Shown one piece after another: positions 31,269 to 38,094 of a stretch of 40,525 nucleotides of DNA. Source of the DNA: Paenibacillus ehimensis NBRC 15659 (GTDB lineage Bacteria > Bacillota > Bacilli > Paenibacillales > NBRC-103111); the NCBI RefSeq assembly GCF_004000785.1, contig NZ_BILX01000063.1, positions 1-40,525 of the forward strand, given 5' to 3'. A program made the position numbers and the translations under genes. The stretch's first letter is position 1; every line of letters starts with the position of its first letter. The notes beneath the pieces are model-generated. The model was not told the origin of the DNA and did not search any database. It saw nothing but the letters and a program-made list of their open reading frames with translations.

Positions 31269-32104
31269 GCTTCCTTACTTACCCCTCCCGCTTGTTTCGC
31301 CCGCCGCGATACGATCGGCTCCCCGTTCCAGAGCAGCTCCGTCTCCGCACGGCGCGCTTTGACCTCCGGCTCCTCGAGCAGGAGGAAAAAGTTTTTGGTC
31401 GGCAGCTCCCCGAGCCCGTGCTTCGCCGAGAGCTTGTCCAAATAAGGACGCATGTCCTCCAAATTGCCGGACATATTGCTCCCGCTGTCCGCAAACGCAT
31501 AGAGCGCGCTCGCTGCCGGGACCCGTTTGACCCGGAACTGCTCCGCCGCCCGCAGGTAAAAATCCCAGTCCCAGTAATGATACATCTCCGGATCGAACGG
31601 ACCGAGCCGCTCATGCAGCTCCGGCCGGTACATACAGCCCGACGAGAAGAACGTCGAGAACCGCCGCATCGCCGCAAAGTCGTGCTCGTAGGCGAAAACA
31701 AACCGTTTCGTTGCCCGGCGTACCCCATTCACCACGGTATAATCGAAAATTTCCACATCCGGGTAGACCAGATCGCAGTCTTCGATTTCGTGCAGCATCC
31801 GCTCCACATGGGGCGGCAGCAGCAAATCGTCGTCGTCGCACAGCATGATATAATCGCCCCGGGCCAGCTCCAGTCCGCGGTTGCGCGCATGTACGTGCTT
31901 GAGATTGCTATCCATATCGACCACGGTCAGATCCAGCTCCGGATACAGCTCCTTGAGCTCGTCGACCGGTTCCCCGTTATCGTTGACCACAATAATCTGC
32001 AAGTGACGGTACGTCTGCCGCCATAACGATTCGATCAGCTCGGCCAAAACATCCAGCCGGTTATAGGTTGGAATAATAACGGATATCAGCGGCTGCCGAT
32101 TCAT
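31265..32104 (-). CDS. Family 2 glycosyltransferase
   Basis: A 279-residue GT-A glycosyltransferase. The fold starts at once: PLISVIIPTYNRLDVLAELI, with NDNGEP for the nucleotide sugar and the metal-binding motif MLCDDDDLLLP (~100-110). A second acidic stretch, YHYWDWDFYLRA, is the likely acceptor-side catalytic region. No membrane segment is present, so it is a soluble transferase of the cell-surface glycan or glycoprotein type. The reading frame is open to 32287, but the ATG at 32104 has GAGGGGAAGGGG ahead and begins the domain, so it is used. A weak promoter (TATAGT at 32144-32139) lies upstream. It overlaps recQ by 4 bp. Confidence 0.88.
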   Translation of the reverse strand: MNRQPLISVIIPTYNRLDVLAELIESLWRQTYRHLQIIVVNDNGEPVDELKELYPELDLTVVDMDSNLKHVHARNRGLELARGDYIMLCDDDDLLLPPHVERMLHEIEDCDLVYPDVEIFDYTVVNGVRRATKRFVFAYEHDFAAMRRFSTFFSSGCMYRPELHERLGPFDPEMYHYWDWDFYLRAAEQFRVKRVPAASALYAFADSGSNMSGNLEDMRPYLDKLSAKHGLGELPTKNFFLLLEEPEVKARRAETELLWNGEPIVSRRAKQAGGVSKEA

Positions 32105-32205
32105 CCCCTTCCCCTCGCTCTCGTATCTTCTACTGAACACTATACCGAAAAATCGGCGAAAGGGAAACTGCCGGAAAGGAAGAGCCCGATGCCCTGGGCG
32201 TGGAT
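32105..32205. other. Gap between divergent glycosyltransferase and leader region
   Basis: Contains a possible - strand -10 box TATAGT (32144-32139) for the glycosyltransferase/recQ run, with CCGATTTTTCGG, a small palindrome, just upstream of it. No gene seen. Confidence 0.35.
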
Positions 32206-32278
32206 CAAGGAGCTTCAGATGCGATCCGCTTGATCGCGAATGTTCGGACCGCAGGCTGCAGACCGGAAGAACTCCTTG
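32206..32278. other. Folded 73-base element
   Basis: CAAGGAG (32206-32212) and CTCCTTG (32272-32278) form a perfect outer stem, extended inward by CTTC/GAAG. Inside are GCGATC-cgctt-GATCGC (32221-32237) and an imperfect hairpin at 32247-32265. The fold is a three-way junction but lacks tRNA arm sequences and a T-run. Both strands can form it. Confidence 0.35.
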
Positions 32279-32316
32279 TGGAAGCATGGAAACCTATTTT
32301 GCCGCCTGCAGCCCTA

Positions 32317-32325
32317 TGGTACAAT
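32317..32325 (+). promoter_or_regulatory. Extended -10 promoter of the Ala/Lys-rich gene
   Basis: TGGTACAAT is an extended -10 element. The -35 region (TTTTGC) is weak. The transcript would start near 32332 and include a very short reading frame before the main gene. Confidence 0.5.
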
Positions 32326-32336
32326 GGAGGAAAGTC

Positions 32337-32369
32337 ATGGAACGATCGGTAGAAAAAACTCGTCGATGA
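32337..32369 (+). CDS. Possible 10-codon leader peptide
   Basis: ATG to TGA encodes MERSVEKTRR, with GGAGGAAAGTC as a good ribosome-binding site. It ends 48 bp before the main gene. It may be a leader peptide or chance; nothing in it resembles a known arrest peptide. Confidence 0.25.
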   Translation: MERSVEKTRR

Positions 32370-32417
32370 GACTGCCGAGACGGCTAAGCCCGGACTGAAC
32401 GAAGGAGGATTCCTGCC

Positions 32418-33119
32418 ATGCCGCCAAGAAAACAAGAGCCGCCCGTCCGTTCGGACGCAGCGGAGAAGACCGACGTGAACGGAAAGCTTTTGGAGGGAGC
32501 CGAAGCGGCCTCCGCCGCAACCATCCCAGCCGAACGGCAGCAGCCGGGCACCCGGAGCAAGCGGAGCGCCAAGACGACGGCGGACGCACAGCCGACGGAG
32601 ACGGGCGACGCAGCGGCGAAGACGCGCGCTTCCAAGCGCAAGGGCGCAGCAGGGGCGCTGGCACAGACGAGCGGCGCAGACAGGGACGCGGCGGCGAAGC
32701 CACGCGCTTCCAAGCGCAAGGGCGATGCGGGCGTTCAGACAGCGGACCCGCAGCCTAAGGAAGCTGCTGAAGCAGCCCCGCTGGCGGAGGAAGCGGCGCT
32801 CACGGTTGCCGCCGCAGCGGAACCGGCACCCGAGCATGCCTTGCCCGCCGCCACGGCCGAGGTCAAAGCAGCCGCGGCCGATACGCCGGAGGAAAATACG
32901 GCGCCGGTGCTGCAGCGGCTGGGAGCCCGTCTCAAAAAGAAGGAACGCAACGAGACGCACGATAAGGACCGCGTGTTTATCCGCAAAGATTTGAAGCTGC
33001 GTCTGGATGCGCTCGCCGAAAATCGCGGCAAAGGCTTCAAAACGCTGCTGCTGAACTACGGCCTGGAGAAGGCACTGGACGAGTTGGAGCAAGCGGAAGC
33101 GGCGCGTCAGGAAGATTGA
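32418..33119 (+). CDS. Ala/Lys-rich protein with conserved C-terminal domain
   Basis: A 233-residue protein in two parts. Residues 1-~155 are disordered, rich in Ala, Lys, Pro and Thr, recalling histone H1-like or other nucleic-acid-binding tails. They contain an internal duplication: AAKTRASKRKG (~66-76) and AAKPRASKRKG (~92-102), encoded by near-identical DNA 78 bp apart. The C-terminal ~70 residues look folded: KDRVFIRKDLKLRLDALAENRGKGFKTLL, then NYGLEKALDELE. This basic helical part resembles ribbon-helix-helix or similar small DNA-binding domains, but I do not recognise the family. GAAGGAGGA precedes the ATG. A strong hairpin follows. A role in DNA or RNA binding is inference from charge only. 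Confidence 0.75.
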   Translation: MPPRKQEPPVRSDAAEKTDVNGKLLEGAEAASAATIPAERQQPGTRSKRSAKTTADAQPTETGDAAAKTRASKRKGAAGALAQTSGADRDAAAKPRASKRKGDAGVQTADPQPKEAAEAAPLAEEAALTVAAAAEPAPEHALPAATAEVKAAAADTPEENTAPVLQRLGARLKKKERNETHDKDRVFIRKDLKLRLDALAENRGKGFKTLLLNYGLEKALDELEQAEAARQED

Positions 33120-33128
33120 TCGCCTTAG

Positions 33129-33170
33129 ACGAAGCGAGTTCACCCCGATCCCGGAATGAACTCGCTTCGT
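33129..33170 (+). terminator. Long hairpin after the Ala/Lys-rich gene
   Basis: ACGAAGCGAGTTCA (33129-33142) and its exact complement at 33157-33170 form a 14-bp stem. The T-run after it is weak (TTCGC), so termination efficiency is uncertain. Confidence 0.7.
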
Positions 33171-33311
33171 TTCGCTAACCGCCCCGCCTTGCTTAACGCC
33201 GGTGTCTTCTTTTCCCAAGCTGCTTTTCACGGCTTGCCTTCCCAAAAAACTGACAGCCGAATCTCCGAACCGGTGTGCTTTTCCATGCAGGCCGTGCGCC
33301 GGATTTAGTTT

Positions 33312-33986
33312 TTAAATGGAAAGCAAAGCGATGTGGTCTCGCTGCTTGAGGTTTTCGACCATCCGGTACCATGCGTCCGGTTTTTGCGGGAGGACCGCAT
33401 AGTAGCGCTCCAGAAAGCTCCAGACCAGCGCTGCCGGAACCGCGTCTTGCTCCTCGTCGGCAATCGGCATGAAGCAAAGATCAAGCCCGTGCACCGCTTC
33501 TCCGTCATTGTGCCAGGACGGATGCACATAGTCCGTATCCAGCTTTCGGTAGCCGAGATGCGCCAACACTTCGCGGCGGACGAACGAATTCATCGCATTC
33601 ACGCCTCCGAACTCCAGCTTGCCCGTCAGCTGAGGATTGTAGATCTCGGCGAACATGCCAAGGAATGCTCCGCTGCATGCCGCTACGACCGAACGCAAAT
33701 CGGCCATTCGGCGACGCGCCAGAAACGGTCCGACGCCAAGACCGTCCCGTCCGATGATCGTAAAATCGGTCATCGCGACCTGCAGGTCTTCGTAATAGCG
33801 GTATTCGGTCGCACCGACGACTTCCCCGTCCAGAACGGCGACGAACACCCGGATGCCCGGATCTTGAAGCGGCTCCGCCCACAGCTCGTATTCCAGCACT
33901 TCTTCCGGCGGGAACACGCGCTGCATCAGCTCGTGCATTTGGCGAAAATACGGGTCGCCGATAGAGGTTATTCGATGGTATTGCAC
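33312..33986 (-). CDS. GNAT-like N-acetyltransferase
   Basis: A 224-residue protein with the early part of a GNAT fold: FRQMHELMQRVFPPEEVLEY, then GIRVFVAVLDGEVVGATEYRYYEDLQVAMTDF, in which a Glu/Asp-rich strand pair precedes the cofactor site. The usual Q/RxxGxG/A loop is replaced by a variant near GRDGLGVGPFLARRRM, so acetyl-CoA binding is likely but atypical. A longer frame starts at 34031. GGGGAGGGTG lies nine bases before the GTG at 33986, which is therefore preferred. The acceptor is unknown. It stands alone between a + strand gene and a decayed gene. Confidence 0.7.
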   Translation of the reverse strand: MQYHRITSIGDPYFRQMHELMQRVFPPEEVLEYELWAEPLQDPGIRVFVAVLDGEVVGATEYRYYEDLQVAMTDFTIIGRDGLGVGPFLARRRMADLRSVVAACSGAFLGMFAEIYNPQLTGKLEFGGVNAMNSFVRREVLAHLGYRKLDTDYVHPSWHNDGEAVHGLDLCFMPIADEEQDAVPAALVWSFLERYYAVLPQKPDAWYRMVENLKQRDHIALLSI

Positions 33987-34077
33987 AGACTTCACCCTCC
34001 CCTGATAGCTTTCTCTGCTTGAAACAAGCATCTAAGCTTTCATTATATAGGGAGGCGGATGGTTCTACAACACAGCG

Positions 34078-34558
34078 TCACTTTTGCTTTCGACGTCCCC
34101 ACGGCTTCCGAACCGACAGCACGACCATAGCGGCAAGCGACAGGGCTTGCAGCACGATTCCGGCCCACAGCTGCCCGTTATTGACGATGAAGCCCGGCTG
34201 CTCCCAGACATCCATACCGCTTGCCGGGATCAGCGTTACCGCCCGCAGCGTCCAAACGTACATCCCGACCGCGCCGAGCAAGATGCACAGCAGCGTCAAT
34301 CCTTCTTTGGCGATAATCCATTAATAGCGAAACAGTCCCCAAGACGTAAGCGCGGAAAGCAGCACGCCGGCCACGACCGTACCGATCGTCGAAGCCCGCA
34401 GCGACGAGGTCGACAGCAAATGCATCACGGTGAACCACGAATACGACCGAATTGCCGAGCCAGATCGCCGAAAATAGGATGTGTGCCGACAGCAGCCACT
34501 TTCTTTGCCCAACCGTCAATTTTACCGTGATACCCCCTTCCTGAATCGAATGTTTCAT
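34078..34558 (-). pseudogene. Decayed DUF2269-like integral membrane protein gene
   Basis: Three pieces together resemble one small DUF2269-type membrane protein. The first frame gives KWLLSAHILFSAIWLGNSVVF (34558 downward). A second frame continues MHLLSTSSLRASTIGTVVAG, then ALTSWGLFRY, and hits a TAA at 34323-34321. The same frame then continues WIIAKEGLTLLCILLGAVGM. Relatives have these segments in series (HILFSAIWFG, then LLTSWGxFKYYWVIVK), with ~20 more residues at the first junction, so there is one frameshift or small deletion near 34440 and one in-frame stop (probably TAT changed to TAA). The gene is probably inactive. Confidence 0.7.
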
Positions 34559-34633
34559 TTGCTCTTCCGCAACACCACCGGTTGTCGTTTACAGTATAGT
34601 CCCCGTCTCTAAACGGCCTCTATTAAAATCAAA

Positions 34634-34665
34634 TAAAAAAACAGAGGCCCCTAGAGGCACTCTGC
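34634..34665 (-). terminator. Terminator of the yidC-like operon
   Basis: On the - strand CAGAG (34664-34660), with an inner GCC, pairs with CTCTG (34646-34642), followed by seven T residues. It lies 15 bp after the yidC-like stop. Confidence 0.75.
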
Positions 34666-34679
34666 TTCTATTATGCATA

Positions 34680-35363
34680 TCAGGTTGCGGCAGCTTCCGG
34701 CAATCCGCGTCGCAGCAACCGCTTGCCGGCGCTCGTCCGGTAGAACAGCCGCTCCAGCAGGCTGAAAACGCTGCCCGACAGCCAGTACAGCCCCAGCGCC
34801 ACCGGCGCCCGCCACGTAATGACGAGCGGGATCAGCAGGAGGATTGTCCCGAATAACAGCCGCTTGCTTCCGCTCATGGAGACGGCGGCGGCATCGGCCA
34901 GCGGAATCATGCCTACGGCGAACGACAGCAGACCCGTAGCGATCGGGATCAAATGGAACGGATCGGCCTCGGCCAAATGCGCGACCCAAGGGATCAAAAT
35001 CGATGTCATCGTACTGCCGTGCGTCAAGAACAGGCCGTACATGGCCATAAGCACCGGCATTTGAATAATGGCCGACAGCGGCGAGCTTAATGGATTGATC
35101 CCGTACTTGCCGTAAACTTTGGTTGTTTCTTGCACTAGCTTGGCCGGGTCGTTCCCGCAGGTTTCCCGCAGCTTGCTAAGCTCGGGGAAGGCGGCGGCGG
35201 AACGGACCTGCTGCCGGGCGGCCAGCAGATTGAAGCGGTACAGCGCGCCCTTCACAAGCAGCGTGAGCACAATGACTGCAGCGCCCCAGTCGCGGGTCCA
35301 TTCGAACGTCCAGGACAGGACATAAGCTAACAGATCAATAATAGGTTGAAACCATGTATACAT
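34680..35363 (-). CDS. Short YidC/Oxa1/SpoIIIJ-family membrane insertase paralogue
   Basis: A 227-residue member of the YidC/Oxa1 family, which inserts proteins into the inner membrane. Hydrophobic spans fit the five-span core: ~25-48, then a hydrophilic hairpin (LRETCGNDPAKLVQETTKVY), NPLSSPLSAIIQMPVLMAMYGLFL, ~130-160 and ~175-205. It lacks the usual N-terminal lipoprotein signal of SpoIIIJ. At the position of the conserved Arg in the first core span (usually LLVRxxxxP) it has Lys38 (LTLLVKGALYR), and the following Pro is missing, so the groove differs from canonical enzymes. The ATG at 35363 has AAGGAG upstream; a longer frame to 35399 exists. It follows three tandem hairpins and a small membrane protein gene. 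Confidence 0.87.
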   Translation of the reverse strand: MYTWFQPIIDLLAYVLSWTFEWTRDWGAAVIVLTLLVKGALYRFNLLAARQQVRSAAAFPELSKLRETCGNDPAKLVQETTKVYGKYGINPLSSPLSAIIQMPVLMAMYGLFLTHGSTMTSILIPWVAHLAEADPFHLIPIATGLLSFAVGMIPLADAAAVSMSGSKRLLFGTILLLIPLVITWRAPVALGLYWLSGSVFSLLERLFYRTSAGKRLLRRGLPEAAAT

Positions 35364-35379
35364 GAGGGAACTCCTTCCG

Positions 35380-35502
35380 TTGCGATTGAGCCGAGTCATC
35401 GAGAATCAATCGTCAACACTTCTTGCGATTGAGCCGAGTCATTTCGAGGATCAATCGTCAACACTTCTTGCGATTGAGCCTCGCTCTTCTCTCAATCGTC
35501 AA
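35380..35502 (-). repeat. Three tandem hairpin repeats in the yidC-like 5' region
   Basis: Units at 35468-35502, 35423-35461 and 35380-35416 (periods 45 and 43 bp) each fold as TTG-a-CGATTGA ... TCAATCG-CAA. The first has an 8-bp perfect core; all have a single bulged A. The last ends seven bases before the AAGGAG site of the yidC-like gene. The middle region also encodes MTRLNRKKC followed by a stop, echoed by MTRLNRNG at the upstream yidC frame, showing the unit was duplicated. They probably regulate translation or mRNA stability of the yidC-like gene. Confidence 0.75.
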
Positions 35503-35518
35503 CCATTGAAATTTTCGG

Positions 35519-35782
35519 CTAACCGACCATCTCATTCCAACGGAAAGGAGCGTTTGCTTCTTCAGATAACGCCGAGGACCGCGGCGGGCATTTTCGGCGA
35601 ACGAAGACGGTGCGCGGACTTTTTCTGGCCCGGTCATGACGTTTGAGCGGAAGCTTGGCTAGCTCGGCGGCCGGCTCGAATGCAAGGGCCAACCGCTTCC
35701 CCGCCCATCCGAACCATGGCACGACGAACAGCGAAGCCAGCCCGATCGCCAGCAGCAGCGCCAGATCCAGAGACCACTCCAT
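35519..35782 (-). CDS. Small single-span membrane protein upstream of yidC-like gene
   Basis: An 87-residue protein with AAAGGAGGTGAAC as a very strong ribosome-binding site. Residues ~4-27 (SLDLALLLAIGLASLFVVPWFGWAG) make one membrane span; the rest is basic (KLPLKRHDRARKS, RRK) and ends APFRWNEMVG. I do not recognise the family. Its position just upstream of a yidC paralogue, with regulatory hairpins between, matches the layout of B. subtilis MifM, a membrane nascent chain that stalls ribosomes to induce yidC2, though the sequence is not obviously related to MifM. It could be such a sensor or simply a small membrane protein in the same operon. Confidence 0.65.
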   Translation of the reverse strand: MEWSLDLALLLAIGLASLFVVPWFGWAGKRLALAFEPAAELAKLPLKRHDRARKSPRTVFVRRKCPPRSSALSEEANAPFRWNEMVG

Positions 35783-35829
35783 ATCCGTTCACCTCCTTTG
35801 ACGCGTTTTTGCTTACTTAACGTGTTACG

Positions 35830-35845
35830 GAATTGCCCGCAATTC
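35830..35845. repeat. 16-bp palindrome between ccdC-like and small membrane gene
   Basis: GAATTGC-CC-GCAATTC is a perfect inverted repeat just after the ccdC-like stop. No T-run follows on the - strand, so an operator or an mRNA stem is more likely than a terminator. Confidence 0.45.
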
Positions 35846-35848
35846 GTT

Positions 35849-36334
35849 TCACTGCGGCAAGGCATTCCCTTGCTGTGCCAAGAGCTTGCGGTATTTCACG
35901 AAGCTGACGATACGCCAAGGAACGACATAAGCGACTGCGATCAAGTAGAACAGCATCCCCAGCTCGGCCGGATCAAGCCCGGACAAGTAGCTGCGCAGCG
36001 CCAGCCTGATGACAATAAGTCCTACCACGGCGAAAATAAATGCCTTGCTCTTTTTCGGATAAATCTGCCCGTCTTCGCGAAGCTCGTAATTCGTCGTCAT
36101 AATCATCGGCACGGATAAAATAAGTCCGAACAGCAGGGACAGCGTTACTTCCTTCACGGTCAAATGAAGCTCCGGATTGAGCAGACCGAAGATGCCGAAG
36201 CCCAAAAAAAGCAGCGGCAGCAACAGCCGATATCCGCTGCCTTTCACCGGCTTGGCCGCCGCGCGCATTCTCCGCCAAAGCACAAGCGCAATGATGACAA
36301 TAACCAATATCACGGGGAAAGCCGTCGATTGCAT
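35849..36334 (-). CDS. CcdC-family membrane protein (DUF1453)
   Basis: A 161-residue multi-span membrane protein of the CcdC family, found near cytochrome c maturation gene ccdA in Bacillus but of unsettled function. Spans: ~4-22 (AFPVILVIVIIALVLWRRM), ~34-50, ~60-80 (VTLSLLFGLILSVPMIMTTNYE), then ~97-115 and ~128-145. The family signature MIMTTNYELREDGQIYPKKSKAF is clear. A longer frame starts at 36382; the ATG at 36334 begins MQSTAFPVILV, matching the usual start, with AAGGATGG upstream. Promoter boxes lie further upstream. It is the first gene of the run leading to the yidC-like gene. Confidence 0.83.
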   Translation of the reverse strand: MQSTAFPVILVIVIIALVLWRRMRAAAKPVKGSGYRLLLPLLFLGFGIFGLLNPELHLTVKEVTLSLLFGLILSVPMIMTTNYELREDGQIYPKKSKAFIFAVVGLIVIRLALRSYLSGLDPAELGMLFYLIAVAYVVPWRIVSFVKYRKLLAQQGNALPQ

Positions 36335-36373
36335 ACCATACCATCCCATCCTTATATTTTTGATATAAACTAT

Positions 36374-36401
36374 TTTATACATAAATGATATAATCGATCA
36401 A
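36374..36401 (-). promoter_or_regulatory. Promoter of the ccdC-like/yidC-like run
   Basis: On the - strand TTGATC (36401-36396) and TATAAA (36379-36374) are 16 bp apart, upstream of the ccdC-like gene. Confidence 0.5.
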
Positions 36402-36445
36402 ACCAATACAGCTTGTCCCTCTAAAAACCATACGCCGGAAAACGA

Positions 36446-36478
36446 CAAAAAACCCTTGCCTTGCAAGCGGCAGGGGCT
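36446..36478 (-). terminator. Terminator of the YheC/YheD gene
   Basis: On the - strand CCCCTGCC and GGCAAGGG pair around GCTTGCAA, followed by TTTTTT. It lies 10 bp after the stop codon of the ATP-grasp gene. Confidence 0.8.
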
Positions 36479-36487
36479 AAGTCGGCT

Positions 36488-37237
36488 TTAAGACCTCTTC
36501 TGCATCCGGGCGTAGGACAAAATGCGTTTGTACATCGTTTTGTTTTTAAGGGCGTTAAAAATCGATTTGTCCGGCTTCGTATTGACTTCGAGAATCCAAG
36601 GCTTCAGCGTGGCATCGATCGCGACATCGACACCGAAAGCGGGGAATTTCGGATACTGTACGCTCATATATTCACTGACGCCTCTACCCAAGTTTTTCAG
36701 CTCTTGAATGAATCCGCTTCTGCGTGTCCCGTGAATATGAGGGGACAGGAGCTTGCCGGCGGGCATCGGGGTTCCTCCGCTGTGATAGTTGGTGACGATT
36801 TTTCTCGGTCTGGCCAGCCGGCCGACGATTCCCGTTACGTCCCAGCCTTGCTGCCGGTTGCGTTGGACCATGATGCGCAGATCGAACGGGCGTTTCTTGT
36901 AATGAAGCAGCGGAATCGCTTTTTGCGCGAGATAGCTTCGCCCGGCCGTCTTTCCGGAGACCGCCGAGTACAAGCTGCCGAACGATCGAAACGTCCGGGT
37001 AGCAAAGCCGCTCCGGAGCGTGTAACGCCCCTCGCCTATGCGGGTTATTTTCATGATCCCGTGCCCGCCCGTGCCGTTGTTCGGCTTCAGGTAAACCGCC
37101 CCCCAGCGCTTCAGCATAGCCCGGACATTAGCCCGGCTCACCCTTTGTGTCTGCGGAAGGTACGGCTTCCAACGTTCGGCGGTTTTCAAATAACAGTATT
37201 TCCCCCATTTGGAGTTGGCATAAACCAAATCGATCAC
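36488..37237 (-). CDS. YheC/YheD-type ATP-grasp spore-coat-associated protein
   Basis: A 249-residue ATP-grasp protein of the YheC/YheD group, found in spore coats of Bacillus and numerous in Paenibacillus. Visible segments: YLKPNNGTGGHGIMKI (the ATP-grasp Gly-rich loop, ~49-64), RPFDLRIMVQRN (~117-128) and DVAIDATLKPWILEVNTKPDK (metal and catalytic Asp/Glu/Asn near 203-223). The fold suggests ligation of a carboxylate to an amine, though no reaction is proven for the family. Many relatives are longer with an N-terminal extra domain; this one is the minimal form. GGGAGG lies at the start: the first codon may be GTG (37237) or, with better spacing, the TTG at 37228. Its presence supports a spore-forming host. 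Confidence 0.88.
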   Translation of the reverse strand: MIDLVYANSKWGKYCYLKTAERWKPYLPQTQRVSRANVRAMLKRWGAVYLKPNNGTGGHGIMKITRIGEGRYTLRSGFATRTFRSFGSLYSAVSGKTAGRSYLAQKAIPLLHYKKRPFDLRIMVQRNRQQGWDVTGIVGRLARPRKIVTNYHSGGTPMPAGKLLSPHIHGTRRSGFIQELKNLGRGVSEYMSVQYPKFPAFGVDVAIDATLKPWILEVNTKPDKSIFNALKNKTMYKRILSYARMQKRS

Positions 37238-37292
37238 CTCCCGTCTAAGCCATGGTATTGTATGTGCGCTGCGCGCCTTTTGGAACAGGCAT

Positions 37293-37547
37293 ATGCATCA
37301 CGTCAGCAGACCGCGAGGGAATATTTTTCAAAAAAAGCTGTACTACCTGGATCTGTACAATTACGCGGGACGGTTCGGTGATACGGTCCGGCCGCAAGAG
37401 ATTGCGGGCAATCTGAAGCAAAAAGACGCGTATATATCGGAGACTGTTCGTTCAAGGAAGCTTGAGGAGCTGTGGACGACCTTCGATTCGATCAACCGCA
37501 AAATGCTGATAACCGCCCTTCTTGACCCCGGCCTGCGCTTCCGCTAG
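37293..37547 (+). CDS. Hypothetical 84-residue protein
   Basis: A short + strand frame divergent from the YheC/YheD gene. The composition looks protein-like (KLYYLDLYNYAGRFGDTVRP, then EELWTTFDSINRKMLITALL) with predicted helices, but no domain, signal peptide or membrane span is recognised. The ATG at 37293 has only a weak GGAACAGG upstream. The stop is 36 bp before the next gene's start. It is either a real small gene or the remnant of one. Confidence 0.45.
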   Translation: MHHVSRPRGNIFQKKLYYLDLYNYAGRFGDTVRPQEIAGNLKQKDAYISETVRSRKLEELWTTFDSINRKMLITALLDPGLRFR

Positions 37548-37582
37548 TCTGAAAGAAACGTAAATGCGGGAGGAGAATGACG

Positions 37583-38074
37583 ATGTCCGAACGGCCGCCA
37601 AAACGGGATCAGACGTACGGTGTCGGAAAAGAACCGACAGACCGCCCTATCATTCCTTTGCCGAAAGAAACGCTTGAAGACCAGGACGCCATGCTCGCAG
37701 CGCAGAAGGAGCGGCAAAGCTGGATCGACGAGGCTTATGAGGATTTTGTAAAAAACGGCGGGCTGGAGCATTTGCCCGGCTTCGGAAAGCCGCTGACGGT
37801 GCCGGCCGGAGACGCATGGTCGTCCTTGCTCAAGCAAGCCAAGGTCGAGCATCCTTGGGTCATGCTGCGGAAGGAGATCGGCTCGCTTATGGAGAAAGCG
37901 ATGCATCGGATGGCCAAAAGCTCCGCCGACCCGGAAATCGACGCGCTGATCGAGGATGCAAACAAGCAGATCGCGGAGCTGAACCGCCAAGCCCCGAGCC
38001 TGTCCCTGCACCGCAGCCGTTTGTCCCGCGACAACCTGTACGAACAGTATGACCGCTGGTATGGGGAGAAGTGA
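37583..38074 (+). CDS. DUF1992 (DnaJ homologue subfamily C member 28-like) protein
   Basis: A 163-residue protein with the DUF1992 domain at ~50-110 (SWIDEAYEDFVKNGGLEHLPGFGKPLTVP), named from a vertebrate DnaJ-like protein although no J domain is present here. The motif NGGLEHLPGFGKPL is diagnostic. The remaining C-terminal part is helical. The function of the family is unknown. Two ATG codons stand close together: that at 37577 is too near GGGAGGAG, and that at 37583 has a spacing of seven, so 37583 is used. A two-way terminator follows. Confidence 0.88.
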   Translation: MSERPPKRDQTYGVGKEPTDRPIIPLPKETLEDQDAMLAAQKERQSWIDEAYEDFVKNGGLEHLPGFGKPLTVPAGDAWSSLLKQAKVEHPWVMLRKEIGSLMEKAMHRMAKSSADPEIDALIEDANKQIAELNRQAPSLSLHRSRLSRDNLYEQYDRWYGEK

Positions 38075-38094
38075 TTTGACCGATGCATAACATG

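Noticed and set aside
28491..31445. Very long + strand frame opposite RNase H and recQ
   Set aside because: It is the antisense of two well-recognised genes and its translation has no domain.
32206..32278. tRNA gene suggested by a 7-bp outer stem and 73-base length
   Set aside because: No TTCGA-type T arm, no D-arm GG, and no anticodon stem in the right position on either strand.
32205..33245. Long minus-strand frame opposite the Ala/Lys-rich gene
   Set aside because: GC-rich antisense shadow with Arg/Cys-rich translation; the + strand gene has promoter, ribosome-binding site and terminator.
35380..35502. CRISPR-like array
   Set aside because: Only three units, the spacers are part of the repeat, and no cas genes are present; the units are hairpins in a 5' leader.
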